A stretch of DNA of 36,068 nucleotides. Source: JAQVXR01 sp050945755 (GTDB lineage: Bacteria; Bacillota; Dehalobacteriia; Dehalobacteriales; Dehalobacteriaceae). The notes below the pieces were generated by a model, which saw only the letters and a program-made list of their open reading frames with translations, was not told where the DNA came from and did no database searches. The stretch's first letter is position 1, and each line of letters starts with the position of its first letter. Shown piece by piece: positions 25,948 to 32,717 of this stretch. Location of the stretch: positions 1-36,068 of the forward strand of contig JBMNTN010000018.1 in NCBI GenBank assembly GCA_050945755.1, given 5' to 3'. A program made the position numbers and the translations under genes.

Positions 25948-26608
25948 CGGCTTTTAACCTCCTTTCACCATAGTGTACCAGTCGGGAGATAGAGAAAGTC
26001 ATAATTAAATAAAGCATAGCTGCCGTCAAGTAGGTCTCCAACACTCTGGGCTGCCGCCCAACAATCAGTTTACTGGTCCCCATTAATTCCTGCAAACCGA
26101 TGATCATTACCAAGGAAGAATCTTTCAACAAAGCAATAAATTCGTTCCCCAGGGGAGGAATAGAAATCTTAAAGGCCTGGGGGAGGACAACAAAGCGCAT
26201 AGCCTGTCCATAAGTCATCCCTAAGCTACGTGCCGCTTCCATCTGTCCCTTATCAATTGATTGAATTCCCGCCCGGAAAATCTCTGCCACATAAGCACCG
26301 CTGTTAATGCTTAAAGCTGCAATCGCACTCACCCAAACTACAGGCGTATAACCGAAAACAACCGGAAGAGCATAATGAATTATCATAATTTGCACCAAAA
26401 GAGGAGTCCCACGAAAAAAATCGGTATAAGCAGCACCCAGCCACTGCAGCGGTTTATACCTAGAAATCCTTAAGAGAGCTACCATCAAACCAATTACCGT
26501 ACCAATGCAGACGGAAATAGTCGTCAGCTCAACTGTAATAGCGACACCGTTCTTAATCAACCGGGGCAAGATTTCCCACACAAAATCCCATTGCCACACG
26601 TAATTCAT
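25934..26608 (-). CDS. Polar amino-acid ABC transporter permease
   Basis: A 224-residue His/Glu/Gln/Arg-opine (HisM/GlnP) type permease. It has about five membrane segments and the EAA loop EAARSLGMTYGQAMRFVVLPQAFKISIPPLGNEF, which docks onto the ATPase. It is the membrane channel of the three-gene importer. The ribosome site before ATG 26608 is weak, and a strong hairpin lies just upstream, so it is probably made in lower amount than the binding protein. Confidence 0.92.
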   Translation of the reverse strand: MNYVWQWDFVWEILPRLIKNGVAITVELTTISVCIGTVIGLMVALLRISRYKPLQWLGAAYTDFFRGTPLLVQIMIIHYALPVVFGYTPVVWVSAIAALSINSGAYVAEIFRAGIQSIDKGQMEAARSLGMTYGQAMRFVVLPQAFKISIPPLGNEFIALLKDSSLVMIIGLQELMGTSKLIVGRQPRVLETYLTAAMLYLIMTFSISRLVHYGERRLKAGDHS

Positions 26609-26633
26609 CTTGAAAAAACCCTTTCATAAATAA

Positions 26634-26663
26634 AATGCGTAATATGCAACCATATTACGCATT
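26634..26663 (-). terminator. Attenuating hairpin between binding-protein and permease genes
   Basis: AATGCGTAATATG (26634-26646), loop CAAC and CATATTACGCATT (26651-26663) give a 13-bp perfect stem. It is followed on the minus strand by TTTATTTATG. It could act as a leaky terminator or mRNA stabiliser, raising binding protein over permease. Confidence 0.65.
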
Positions 26664-26704
26664 CATTATAACGACATTTTGACTAATTTGTCTACACAGA
26701 ACAA

Positions 26705-27478
26705 TTATTTCTGGAAGTATTTGTTGAATATCTCATCGAATTTACCGTTCTCTTGAACCTTTATCAGGCCGGCATTGATATCGTCCAACAGCTCCTTGTT
26801 GCCTTTCTTAACTTTAATTCCAAAATATTCTTTTTCGAAGTCATCAGTAACGGTTTTAAATTTCATTTCCGGATTAGTAGCAATGTAATTCATTACTACC
26901 GGTGAATCTCCCACTACGGCATCAAGAGAACCGTTGGCTAGGTTCATCATCGCATCAGGAATGGTGGCATACTTGACAATGTTCTCATCCGGAACGCCGG
27001 CGTCTTCACAGACATACTGTCCGGTGGTATTACCTTGAACACCGATTTTTTTGTCCGCTAAATCAACCATACCCTGAACCGGGGAATCCTCCCGCACTGC
27101 AATAATCTGAGATGCCTCAAAATATGGCTCGGAAAAATCGGTTTCCAGTTTTCGTTCTTCGGTAATAGTTACCCCGGAAATCACTACATCAACCTGGTCA
27201 CTGTTTAAAGCCGGATCCAGCCCGTCCCACTCAATATGTTCAACTTCAACTTGGTAACCCATTTCCTCACCGATTGCCTTAATCAGATCTATGTCAAATC
27301 CGGTAATTGTCCCATCGGTTTCGGTAAACTCAAAGGGAGCAAATGTCGCTTCCGTCCCTACCTTCATCACCTTTGCCGTTTCGGAATCCTGGTCACCACC
27401 ACTGCCGCATCCGACAGCTGTCACCATCAACCCTAACATCAAAAGCCCCACGAAGATCACAGAAAAAACCTTCTTCAT
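26705..27478 (-). CDS. Amino-acid ABC transporter substrate-binding lipoprotein
   Basis: A 257-residue exported protein. Its lipoprotein signal has a lipobox-like GLMVTAVGCGS, with Cys24 as the likely lipidated residue. The SBP family 3 domain begins KVGTEATFAPFEF and includes ITGFDIDLIKAIGEEMG and VVISGVTITEERK. It continues with DFSEPYFEASQIIAV and a second lobe VQGNTTGQYV. It delivers an amino acid to the permease. First and best-expressed gene of the operon: a strong promoter and GAGGAGGG site precede the ATG. Confidence 0.94.
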   Translation of the reverse strand: MKKVFSVIFVGLLMLGLMVTAVGCGSGGDQDSETAKVMKVGTEATFAPFEFTETDGTITGFDIDLIKAIGEEMGYQVEVEHIEWDGLDPALNSDQVDVVISGVTITEERKLETDFSEPYFEASQIIAVREDSPVQGMVDLADKKIGVQGNTTGQYVCEDAGVPDENIVKYATIPDAMMNLANGSLDAVVGDSPVVMNYIATNPEMKFKTVTDDFEKEYFGIKVKKGNKELLDDINAGLIKVQENGKFDEIFNKYFQK

Positions 27479-27530
27479 TCCTTACCCTCCTCGGATTTCT
27501 CACCTTGATAAAATCCATGTTTTTATATCC

Positions 27531-27559
27531 ATTATAAATCTTACAAATATCAGTTTCAA
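27531..27559 (-). promoter_or_regulatory. Promoter of the amino-acid ABC operon
   Basis: On the minus strand TTGAAA (27559-27554), a 17-base spacer and consensus TATAAT (27536-27531). It lies 53 bases upstream of the binding-protein start. Confidence 0.75.
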
Positions 27560-27626
27560 GACAAACTTCTTTTTCCCGTTTTTTTACTCCTTTTTAATGT
27601 CGAAAAACTAACCAGGCAAACTTCAT

Positions 27627-27659
27627 TGTGGATGCATTTTCTGTGGATAATGTGGATAA
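27627..27659 (+). promoter_or_regulatory. Cluster of DnaA boxes
   Basis: Two perfect boxes TGTGGATAA abut head to tail at 27642-27650 and 27651-27659 (TTATCCACA on the minus strand). A 7-of-9 match, TGTGGATGC, lies at 27627-27635. They lie in the ~135-base AT-rich gap between comF and the ABC-operon promoter. Confidence 0.6.
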
Positions 27660-27730
27660 CTCTGTTAATAACCAGCTAAAAACGGGTTTGCACCTGTGAA
27701 TTTGTTTGTTGATTAGAAAAATATTGTCGC

Positions 27731-28483
27731 TTATCTGTTCTTTTGCTCTTTTCCTGCAGCACAAGCAGCGACACAAACCTGATCAGCCCCACCTTTTTTC
27801 AGAATCTGCGCACAAGCATTTACCGTGGCGCCCGTTGTATAAATATCGTCTACAAGGAGGATGCGCTTATGGCGTATCTTCCCGTTTTTATTCAGCCTAA
27901 AAGCATTGGTAAGGTTTTCCGCCCTGGCTTTTTTCGTCAATCCTGTTTGAGAAAGGGTATTGACTTCCCTGACAAGAAGGTCGGCAGCAAGGGGCAGCCC
28001 CAGACTGCGCGCTAGTTCCTCGGCCAATAGCTTTGCCTGGTTGTAGCCCCTTTCCTTGAGCTTAGCAGGATGGAGGGGAACCGGAACAACCAGCTCCAGG
28101 AATTGAAACCTGGCATCATTTTGGACTGCCTCCAGCATCAACAAACCTAGAGGCCGGGCAAAGCTCGATTTGCCCCGGTATTTAAAAAGATGCAAACATT
28201 CTCTTACCTCTCCTTCATAAGGTAATGCTGCCCGGGCCATATCAAACCATCGTCCGGTCCGGGTATGCTGGCAATTTGTACAGACAATTTTCCCGGCTGG
28301 AATAAATGTCGCACAGAATTGGCAGGCTACCCACCCATCCCTCAGGTTGGAAAGCTGATCTCGGCAGCTCGCGCAGAGCCCGGCATCATCCAGCTTTTTC
28401 TCTAAACGACACAATAAACAGCGGTGCCGGGGAAAAATTAAACCCTGCAAAATTGCCCGCCAACCAACAATATCCCGTTTCAA
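27731..28483 (-). CDS. ComF family phosphoribosyltransferase-like protein
   Basis: A 250-residue ComFC/GntX-type protein. The N terminus has paired zinc-type cysteines (CLLC about 21-24, CASC, CQFC, CTNC), followed by a phosphoribosyltransferase-fold domain. That domain has VPVPLHPAKLKERGYNQAKLLA and the PRPP loop ILLVDDIYTTGATVNACA. In naturally competent bacteria it assists ssDNA uptake; other com genes are absent here. The start is TTG 28483, with GGGAGG nine bases upstream. Length and motifs are intact. Confidence 0.9.
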   Translation of the reverse strand: MKRDIVGWRAILQGLIFPRHRCLLCRLEKKLDDAGLCASCRDQLSNLRDGWVACQFCATFIPAGKIVCTNCQHTRTGRWFDMARAALPYEGEVRECLHLFKYRGKSSFARPLGLLMLEAVQNDARFQFLELVVPVPLHPAKLKERGYNQAKLLAEELARSLGLPLAADLLVREVNTLSQTGLTKKARAENLTNAFRLNKNGKIRHKRILLVDDIYTTGATVNACAQILKKGGADQVCVAACAAGKEQKNR

Positions 28484-28542
28484 AAGAGATTACCTCCCAA
28501 ATAAGTAATAAAAAACCCCCTTGTTTTGTTGCTTTCAAAAAG

Positions 28543-28551
28543 TTATCCACA
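28543..28551 (-). promoter_or_regulatory. Single perfect DnaA box upstream of comF
   Basis: TTATCCACA, 60 bases upstream of the comF start, about 0.9 kb from the tandem boxes on the other side of comF. Confidence 0.45.
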
Positions 28552-28581
28552 AGAAAGGAAGTATGCGACAGGAAACCAGGT

Positions 28582-28600
28582 TCCGGCTTTTTTTGCCGGA
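28582..28600. other. Small hairpin in the comF upstream gap
   Basis: TCCGGC-TTTTTTT-GCCGGA, a 6-bp stem with an all-T loop on the plus strand. No T-tract follows on either strand. Between 28484 and 28726 I otherwise see only the DnaA box, the comF ribosome site and the terminator below. Confidence 0.35.
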
Positions 28601-28651
28601 CATTGATTACATTTATTTCCATTTCTTTTTTCATAATGGTTTTCCTGCTGT

Positions 28652-28690
28652 AAAAAAACGCCGGCGCCCTTTTTTATCGAAAGGACGCCG
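28652..28690 (-). terminator. Intrinsic terminator of the GT-A-like gene
   Basis: On the minus strand CGGCGTCCTTT pairs with AAAGGGCGCCG (one T-G wobble) around an 8-9-base loop, followed by GCGTTTTTTT. It lies 36 bases past the stop at 28727. Confidence 0.85.
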
Positions 28691-28726
28691 ACACTGGAAA
28701 AACAATTTTTACTTTCCTGTTGCAAT

Positions 28727-29167
28727 TTACGCAGTTCGCCCCCCCACCAACATAGAACCGTGTAGGGCAGCCAAAATTTTCTTCCTGGCACTCCTAGAGG
28801 AATCCAAACTGTTCAGCTCCACAACTCGTACATTCCCCTTTAACTTTCTCATGATGATCAAATGCCGCCCGGCAGGAGAGGAGATCAAGGAAAAATCATT
28901 CTGCCTTTGAAAGGATTTAAGAATCATCAAAGTATCATCCCTCGACCCCTGGTCTACTATCAGCAGCCGAAAATTAAAATTTGACCAACTTTGCAGGCGA
29001 AACAGATCCCACATTACCGGTTCCATAATGTTGGCCGTATCCTTCAAAACAAGCACTAAAAATAAATTCCGCCTCGCGTTCTTGGACTTTCCAATTAAGC
29101 GGAGGTAATGGACCAGATATAAAAAATATACGGCCAATGACGTTAATAAAGCGGTTAACCAGGACAA
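28727..29167 (-). CDS. Short membrane-anchored protein with a truncated GT-A-like fold
   Basis: A 146-residue protein. One N-terminal membrane helix (about 3-25) is followed by FLVLVLKDTANIMEPVMWDLFRL-type sequence and then FRLLIVDQGSRDDTLMILKSF. This spacing is that of the first half of family-2 glycosyltransferases (strand, helix, strand, D-x-G/D-x-S). Nothing after it resembles the DxD metal site or acceptor domain. It is therefore either a degenerate glycosyltransferase or a nucleotide-sugar-binding accessory protein; I cannot assign function. I prefer the TTG start at 29167 (AAAGGTGGG six bases upstream) over the longer frame to 29242. Confidence 0.65.
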   Translation of the reverse strand: MSWLTALLTSLAVYFLYLVHYLRLIGKSKNARRNLFLVLVLKDTANIMEPVMWDLFRLQSWSNFNFRLLIVDQGSRDDTLMILKSFQRQNDFSLISSPAGRHLIIMRKLKGNVRVVELNSLDSSRSARKKILAALHGSMLVGGRTA

Positions 29168-29274
29168 GAAATACCCACCTTTCCAGGGAGTATCATATAA
29201 TATGCATATCCTGGTCGCGTTGACACATAATAAACACGTCAAAATACCTTATCTGTAAAGGAGTGGCAAAAGTA

Positions 29275-29424
29275 ATGAATTTAGAAGTTGAAAGATGTTC
29301 ATGCTGTGGACGGTCGCTCCGGGATTCTGACCCATTGGAAAAAGATTATCCCGTGACAATAAAAAAAGGACGAAAACTCTGTTCATACTGTTACCAAGAC
29401 ATGGTAGACCAATTGCCGCGATAG
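29275..29424 (+). CDS. 49-residue zinc-ribbon-like small protein
   Basis: ATG 29275 to TAG 29424, with AAAGGAG at 29257-29263 (11-base spacer). The peptide has two cysteine knuckles, C8-x2-C11 (CSCCGRSL) and C36-x2-C39 (CSYCYQDM), separated by 24 residues that include DYPVTIKKGRK. This is the layout of a small treble-clef or zinc-ribbon domain. It is on the strand opposite to its neighbours. Its stop ends one base before the phosphohexomutase stop on the other strand. A TTGACA lies at 29220-29225, with no convincing -10. I do not recognise a named family. Confidence 0.65.
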   Translation: MNLEVERCSCCGRSLRDSDPLEKDYPVTIKKGRKLCSYCYQDMVDQLPR

Positions 29425-29425
29425 G

Positions 29426-30850
29426 TTACTTCATGCCAAACTGCTTAATCACCTGATCCTGGATTTCCTTAATTCTCTTTTGCGAATCGGTCTCTACATA
29501 AATGCGAAACAGCGGTTCTGTTCCAGAAGCACGAATGAGCAGCCAGGAACCGTCTTCCAAAATTAATTTCAGTCCGTCTTTCGTACAGCGTTCTCGGACT
29601 TGGCGGCCGCTAAATGTTTCCGGGGCAAAACTTTTAATTTCCCCGGAGATTCTCTCCTTTTCCTGTGGTTCGACCCGAAGGTCCAACCGCTCGGTGGCCG
29701 CCCCTCCGAATTCTTTTTCAATCCGGTGCAGGATCTCACTGAGGGTCTGGCCGTGTACCGCTCTGATCTCCGCCATCAGCAAACAGGCAAGGATTCCGTC
29801 CTTTTCCGGAATGTGTCCCTGGATAGAAAGGCCCCCGCTTTCCTCTCCTCCCATAATGCTGCCCCGCTTCATCATCGACTCACCAATATATTTAAACCCC
29901 ACCGGTGTCTCATCCACCTGAAATCCAAAGGACCGGGCCATCCGATCCAGTAAATGAGTTGTTGCTACGGTACGGGCAACCGGCCCCTTTAAACCACGTG
30001 CCGTAAGCAAATGATAATACAGAAGGGACAAAACTTTATTGGGAACAAGATAATCACCATTGGTATCAATCACCCCGAAACGGTCTGCGTCCCCATCCAG
30101 CGCCAACCCCAAATCAGCTTTTTCCTCCAACACGCGCTCCCTAAGCTCACCAAGCACCCGGGCGGAGGGTTCCGGCAAGCTTCCCCCGAAAAGAGGATCC
30201 CGGAAGTTATGAAGTGCAGTTACCGGGCAGCCTGCTTTCGCGAATATTTCGTCCAAATAATTGATTCCTGCCCCATACATAGGATCAACAAATATTTTTA
30301 GATTTGCCCGGCTGATCGCATCCAGATCTATTAGCTTTTTTAGATGCTTTTTATAAGGCGGCATGGGGTCAAACTCTTCATACAGCCCTTGCCCTCCGGC
30401 TTCTTCCAGAGGCATTACCCTTACTGCTCCCGTTTTTATTACCTGGGCCAGCTCCTCCTCAATCCGGTCGGTAACAGCGGGAAGGGCCGGTCCGGCATAT
30501 TCGGGGATAAATTTGATCCCGTTGTATTCTGGCGGGTTATGACTCGCTGTAAGCATCACCGCCCCGCAAGCTTGATAGGTGGTAATAGCAAAGGCAGTAA
30601 CCGGGGTGGGCGTAGCTCTGTTCACAACCAGCGCTTTGATACCATTTCCCGCCATTACTTTTGCGACCTCTGCTGCAAAATGTTCTGAGAGAAAGCGGTT
30701 GTCATATCCGATGATCACCCCGTTTTCCTTCAAGGGGTGCTCCTGTAAAAAATGGGCAATGGCTTGGGTGACCAGTTTGACATTGGAAAATGTAAACTCA
30801 TCTGCCATTACAGCCCTCCAGCCATCAGTGCCAAATTTTATTCTCTTCAT
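29426..30850 (-). CDS. Phosphoglucomutase/phosphomannomutase family protein
   Basis: A 474-residue alpha-D-phosphohexomutase interconverting hexose-1- and 6-phosphates; glucose, mannose or glucosamine specificity is not certain. Its four domains show the phosphoserine loop TASHNPPEYNGIKF (domain 1), metal loop DGDADRFG (domain 2), sugar loop GGEESGGLS (domain 3) and phosphate loop RASGTEPLFRIYVE (domain 4). ATG 30850 has GAGGAGG five bases upstream; the frame's earlier opening at 30880 is upstream of that site. It is monocistronic, with its own promoter. It probably supplies sugar phosphates for envelope polymers. Confidence 0.93.
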   Translation of the reverse strand: MKRIKFGTDGWRAVMADEFTFSNVKLVTQAIAHFLQEHPLKENGVIIGYDNRFLSEHFAAEVAKVMAGNGIKALVVNRATPTPVTAFAITTYQACGAVMLTASHNPPEYNGIKFIPEYAGPALPAVTDRIEEELAQVIKTGAVRVMPLEEAGGQGLYEEFDPMPPYKKHLKKLIDLDAISRANLKIFVDPMYGAGINYLDEIFAKAGCPVTALHNFRDPLFGGSLPEPSARVLGELRERVLEEKADLGLALDGDADRFGVIDTNGDYLVPNKVLSLLYYHLLTARGLKGPVARTVATTHLLDRMARSFGFQVDETPVGFKYIGESMMKRGSIMGGEESGGLSIQGHIPEKDGILACLLMAEIRAVHGQTLSEILHRIEKEFGGAATERLDLRVEPQEKERISGEIKSFAPETFSGRQVRERCTKDGLKLILEDGSWLLIRASGTEPLFRIYVETDSQKRIKEIQDQVIKQFGMK

Positions 30851-30883
30851 GGTACCCTCCTCAAATTGGTATATCTCCATTTT

Positions 30884-30912
30884 ATTGTAGCAGGCACTTT
30901 TCCATTACTCAA
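30884..30912 (-). promoter_or_regulatory. Promoter of the phosphohexomutase gene
   Basis: On the minus strand TTGAGT (30912-30907), a 17-base spacer and TACAAT (30889-30884), 34 bases before the start codon. Confidence 0.65.
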
Positions 30913-30980
30913 GCAATCATTTCCAGCATCATGCTTTATATCCTTGCTTAAGACTTGTTTTATTTTTTACTCCCGGAACC

Positions 30981-31700
30981 CTAGGAAAAGTCGCTCACAT
31001 CTCGTGGGCTTTGCAATTGGTCCTTTTTTAAGTCAAGGTAGAGGTTTCCTTCCGAATCAAGCTCTGCCAAGATCACATCTTCCACATTATCTACATTTCT
31101 TTTTTTCAGCTCATCCAACAGCCACTCTTCCGTCAGATTATTTTGTACCAGGTTCTGGTGGATAATTACTCCATCCATAATCAGTTCGGAAGAAAGGCCC
31201 TGATAATTAGTTGGGATATTTAGATCAGACGAATTTAACGGTTGTTTCTGCTTTTTTAAAAGTACACTTAGTTGGCCGTTAGGCTCAAATATGGCAAACT
31301 CCACATCGCCAATATTAAAAACATCTTTCACACGCAGTTGCATGAGCAAGTCGTCTAAGTTGTAGCGCATCGTCCGGAGATTTTCTTCCAGTACTTTTCC
31401 GTTATGCACCACAACTGTCGGTTCCCCTTCCAGCACTTTGCGCGCCGGCCGGTTGCGCAGGGCAATAAAGCTAACAGCAATCGTCAAAACCGTAAAAATG
31501 ACTAAATCCATCATATGGTGCCAGAGATTTGCCCTGCCGTCTGTTGCTACTGTAGCAGCAATCGACCCAAAAGTAACACCTGTAATATATTCATAATAGG
31601 TAAGCTGACTCACCTGCTGCTTGCCGATGAGCCGGGTAAAAACCAGGATGGAAAAAAAGGCTAAGAAAGCTTGGACTATTTCTTGGAGAAAACCAACCAT
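30981..31700 (-). CDS. DUF421 (YetF/YrbG-like) membrane protein
   Basis: A 239-residue protein with three N-terminal membrane segments. It includes the family hallmark RLIGKQQVSQLTYYEYITGVTFGSIAA (residues ~22-48), and DUF421-type cytoplasmic sequence follows, including RNRPARKVLEGEPTVVVHNGK and a C-terminal DVEDVILAELDSEGNLY stretch. Family members are linked to spore-coat or envelope functions but lack a defined activity. ATG 31700 has AGGAGG seven bases upstream; that site overlaps the stop of the 30-aa ORF ahead of it. Upstream in-frame codons to 31880 overlap that small ORF and lack a site. Confidence 0.9.
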   Translation of the reverse strand: MVGFLQEIVQAFLAFFSILVFTRLIGKQQVSQLTYYEYITGVTFGSIAATVATDGRANLWHHMMDLVIFTVLTIAVSFIALRNRPARKVLEGEPTVVVHNGKVLEENLRTMRYNLDDLLMQLRVKDVFNIGDVEFAIFEPNGQLSVLLKKQKQPLNSSDLNIPTNYQGLSSELIMDGVIIHQNLVQNNLTEEWLLDELKKRNVDNVEDVILAELDSEGNLYLDLKKDQLQSPRDVSDFS

Positions 31701-31711
31701 TGCCGATCCTC

Positions 31712-31804
31712 CTAGATTTTTTCTTTTCGATAAAGGAAATAGATTGCCACAAGGCTTGCCAGAATCAAAACAACGGTAAGCCCAATTTCCTGCCAAATAG
31801 TCAA
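31712..31804 (-). CDS. 30-residue single-span membrane peptide upstream of the DUF421 gene
   Basis: TTG 31804 to TAG 31712. AAGGAG lies ten bases upstream. The peptide starts MTIWQEIGLTVVLIL, forms one hydrophobic helix, and ends with a positive tail YRKEKI, an orientation expected for a C-terminal-inside helix. Its TAG stop forms part of the TAGGAGG ribosome site of the DUF421 gene, so the two would be coupled. Conservation is untested; too short for routine gene calling. Confidence 0.55.
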   Translation of the reverse strand: MTIWQEIGLTVVLILASLVAIYFLYRKEKI

Positions 31805-31887
31805 TTGTACACCACTCCTTCCAAATCATACGGCCACTCTCAAATATTTTAACCGAAATGCTCCGAGCTATCCCTTTCAACAGTCAG

Positions 31888-31918
31888 TAAAAAACGATGT
31901 ACCCTTTGGATACATCGT
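31888..31918 (-). terminator. Intrinsic terminator of the signal peptidase gene
   Basis: On the minus strand ACGATGTATCC-AAA-GGGTACATCGT (one mismatch), followed by TTTTTTAC, 27 bases past the stop. Confidence 0.85.
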
Positions 31919-31944
31919 CAAACTGTCAAAATATCAACTTATTT

Positions 31945-32517
31945 TCAGCTCTCTTTCAGAGCACCTTTTTTTCGATTGCGCAGTAAGGGAATAATTTCCC
32001 AAGCAAGAAACATAATTAATATCAGCACCAACAGTAAACCAATTTTCTTTTGGATATAGTAAACAATAAATCCGAGGTAAGGCACAGAGAAAAATACTTT
32101 ACCGACAACATTCCTTTCCGGCACAGGGCTAAAATCCCGGGCGCCATTGGCGTCCCCTTGAGTTATAAACATTTTCACCCCGTTTGTCTCCTCAATCTCC
32201 ACGATCCGGTGGGTAATCAGTCTCTCCTGATAGCTCAAATCATGAAAGGTAATAATATCACCCACCGCCAGCATCCCCGGATCTGTCTCTCTGGCCGCAA
32301 TCAGCGCTCCGGTATCAAATGTCGGCTTCATACTACCCGATACTACTACCATCAAGCGTACTCCCGCCATCACCGGGCAGTCTTTACCCCATCGTTCACC
32401 GAGAAACAACAGCACAGCTACCGTAATTATAATACTAGAAAGAAATAACATTCCAACCCAGGACACCCACCCGGCCATTCGTTTTTCTGTCAACAAACTG
32501 CCCGGCCCCCGCTTCAT
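31945..32517 (-). CDS. sipW: Signal peptidase I of the SipW (ER/archaeal, Ser-His) type
   Basis: Cleaves signal peptides of a subset of exported proteins. The 190 residues have an N-terminal membrane segment (about 17-39), catalytic Ser62 in VVVSGSMKPTFDTG, and a second membrane span near 160-183. His103 in LITHRIVEIEE replaces the Lys of ordinary bacterial enzymes, and the conserved ITQGDANGARD loop follows. This is the S26B class to which Bacillus SipW belongs. No TasA-like substrate gene is nearby. The ribosome site before ATG 32517 is poor (ATAAAG), so the exact start could be downstream, e.g. at the in-frame TTG pair near residues 8-9. Confidence 0.88.
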   Translation of the reverse strand: MKRGPGSLLTEKRMAGWVSWVGMLFLSSIIITVAVLLFLGERWGKDCPVMAGVRLMVVVSGSMKPTFDTGALIAARETDPGMLAVGDIITFHDLSYQERLITHRIVEIEETNGVKMFITQGDANGARDFSPVPERNVVGKVFFSVPYLGFIVYYIQKKIGLLLVLILIMFLAWEIIPLLRNRKKGALKES

Positions 32518-32535
32518 ACTTTATATTTCATCAGC

Positions 32536-32544
32536 AGTATAACA
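32536..32544 (-). promoter_or_regulatory. Extended -10 promoter of the signal peptidase gene
   Basis: Minus-strand TG-T-TATACT (32544-32536), only ~19 bases before the start codon, implying a very short leader. No clear -35. Confidence 0.4.
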
Positions 32545-32581
32545 GTTGGGCCGGTAGAAAGCGGCAAGTCCCTGTCGAGAC

Positions 32582-32653
32582 GGGCGCAGTTGTTTTCCGG
32601 TCTAAACTGCCCGGTTAGACAGAAAGGACAGGCTCTCAACAACTGCCTGTCCT
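32582..32653. other. Region of overlapping alternative hairpins between HEAT-repeat and signal peptidase genes
   Basis: Four competing helices occur in 72 bases: GGGCGCAGTT/AACTGCCC (32582-32591/32605-32612), GTCTAA/TTAGAC (32600-32605/32615-32620), CAGTTGTT/AACAACTG (32587-32594/32638-32645) and AGGACAGGC/GCCTGTCCT (32625-32633/32645-32653). The last, followed on the minus strand by TTCTGTCT, may be the terminator of the HEAT-repeat gene. The GCCTGTCCT word recurs at 10157-10165 and 33895-33903. Confidence 0.55.
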
Positions 32654-32717
32654 ATTTATCCATATTCAGCTAAAAAACTTTATGGGAAATACCAAGGTAC
32701 TGTCGGAAAAAACTTTT

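Noticed and set aside
27600..28560. Replication origin, suggested by DnaA boxes
   Set aside because: Only three or four boxes, no dnaA/dnaN, no AT-rich unwinding element of clear form; kept as a non-origin cluster instead.
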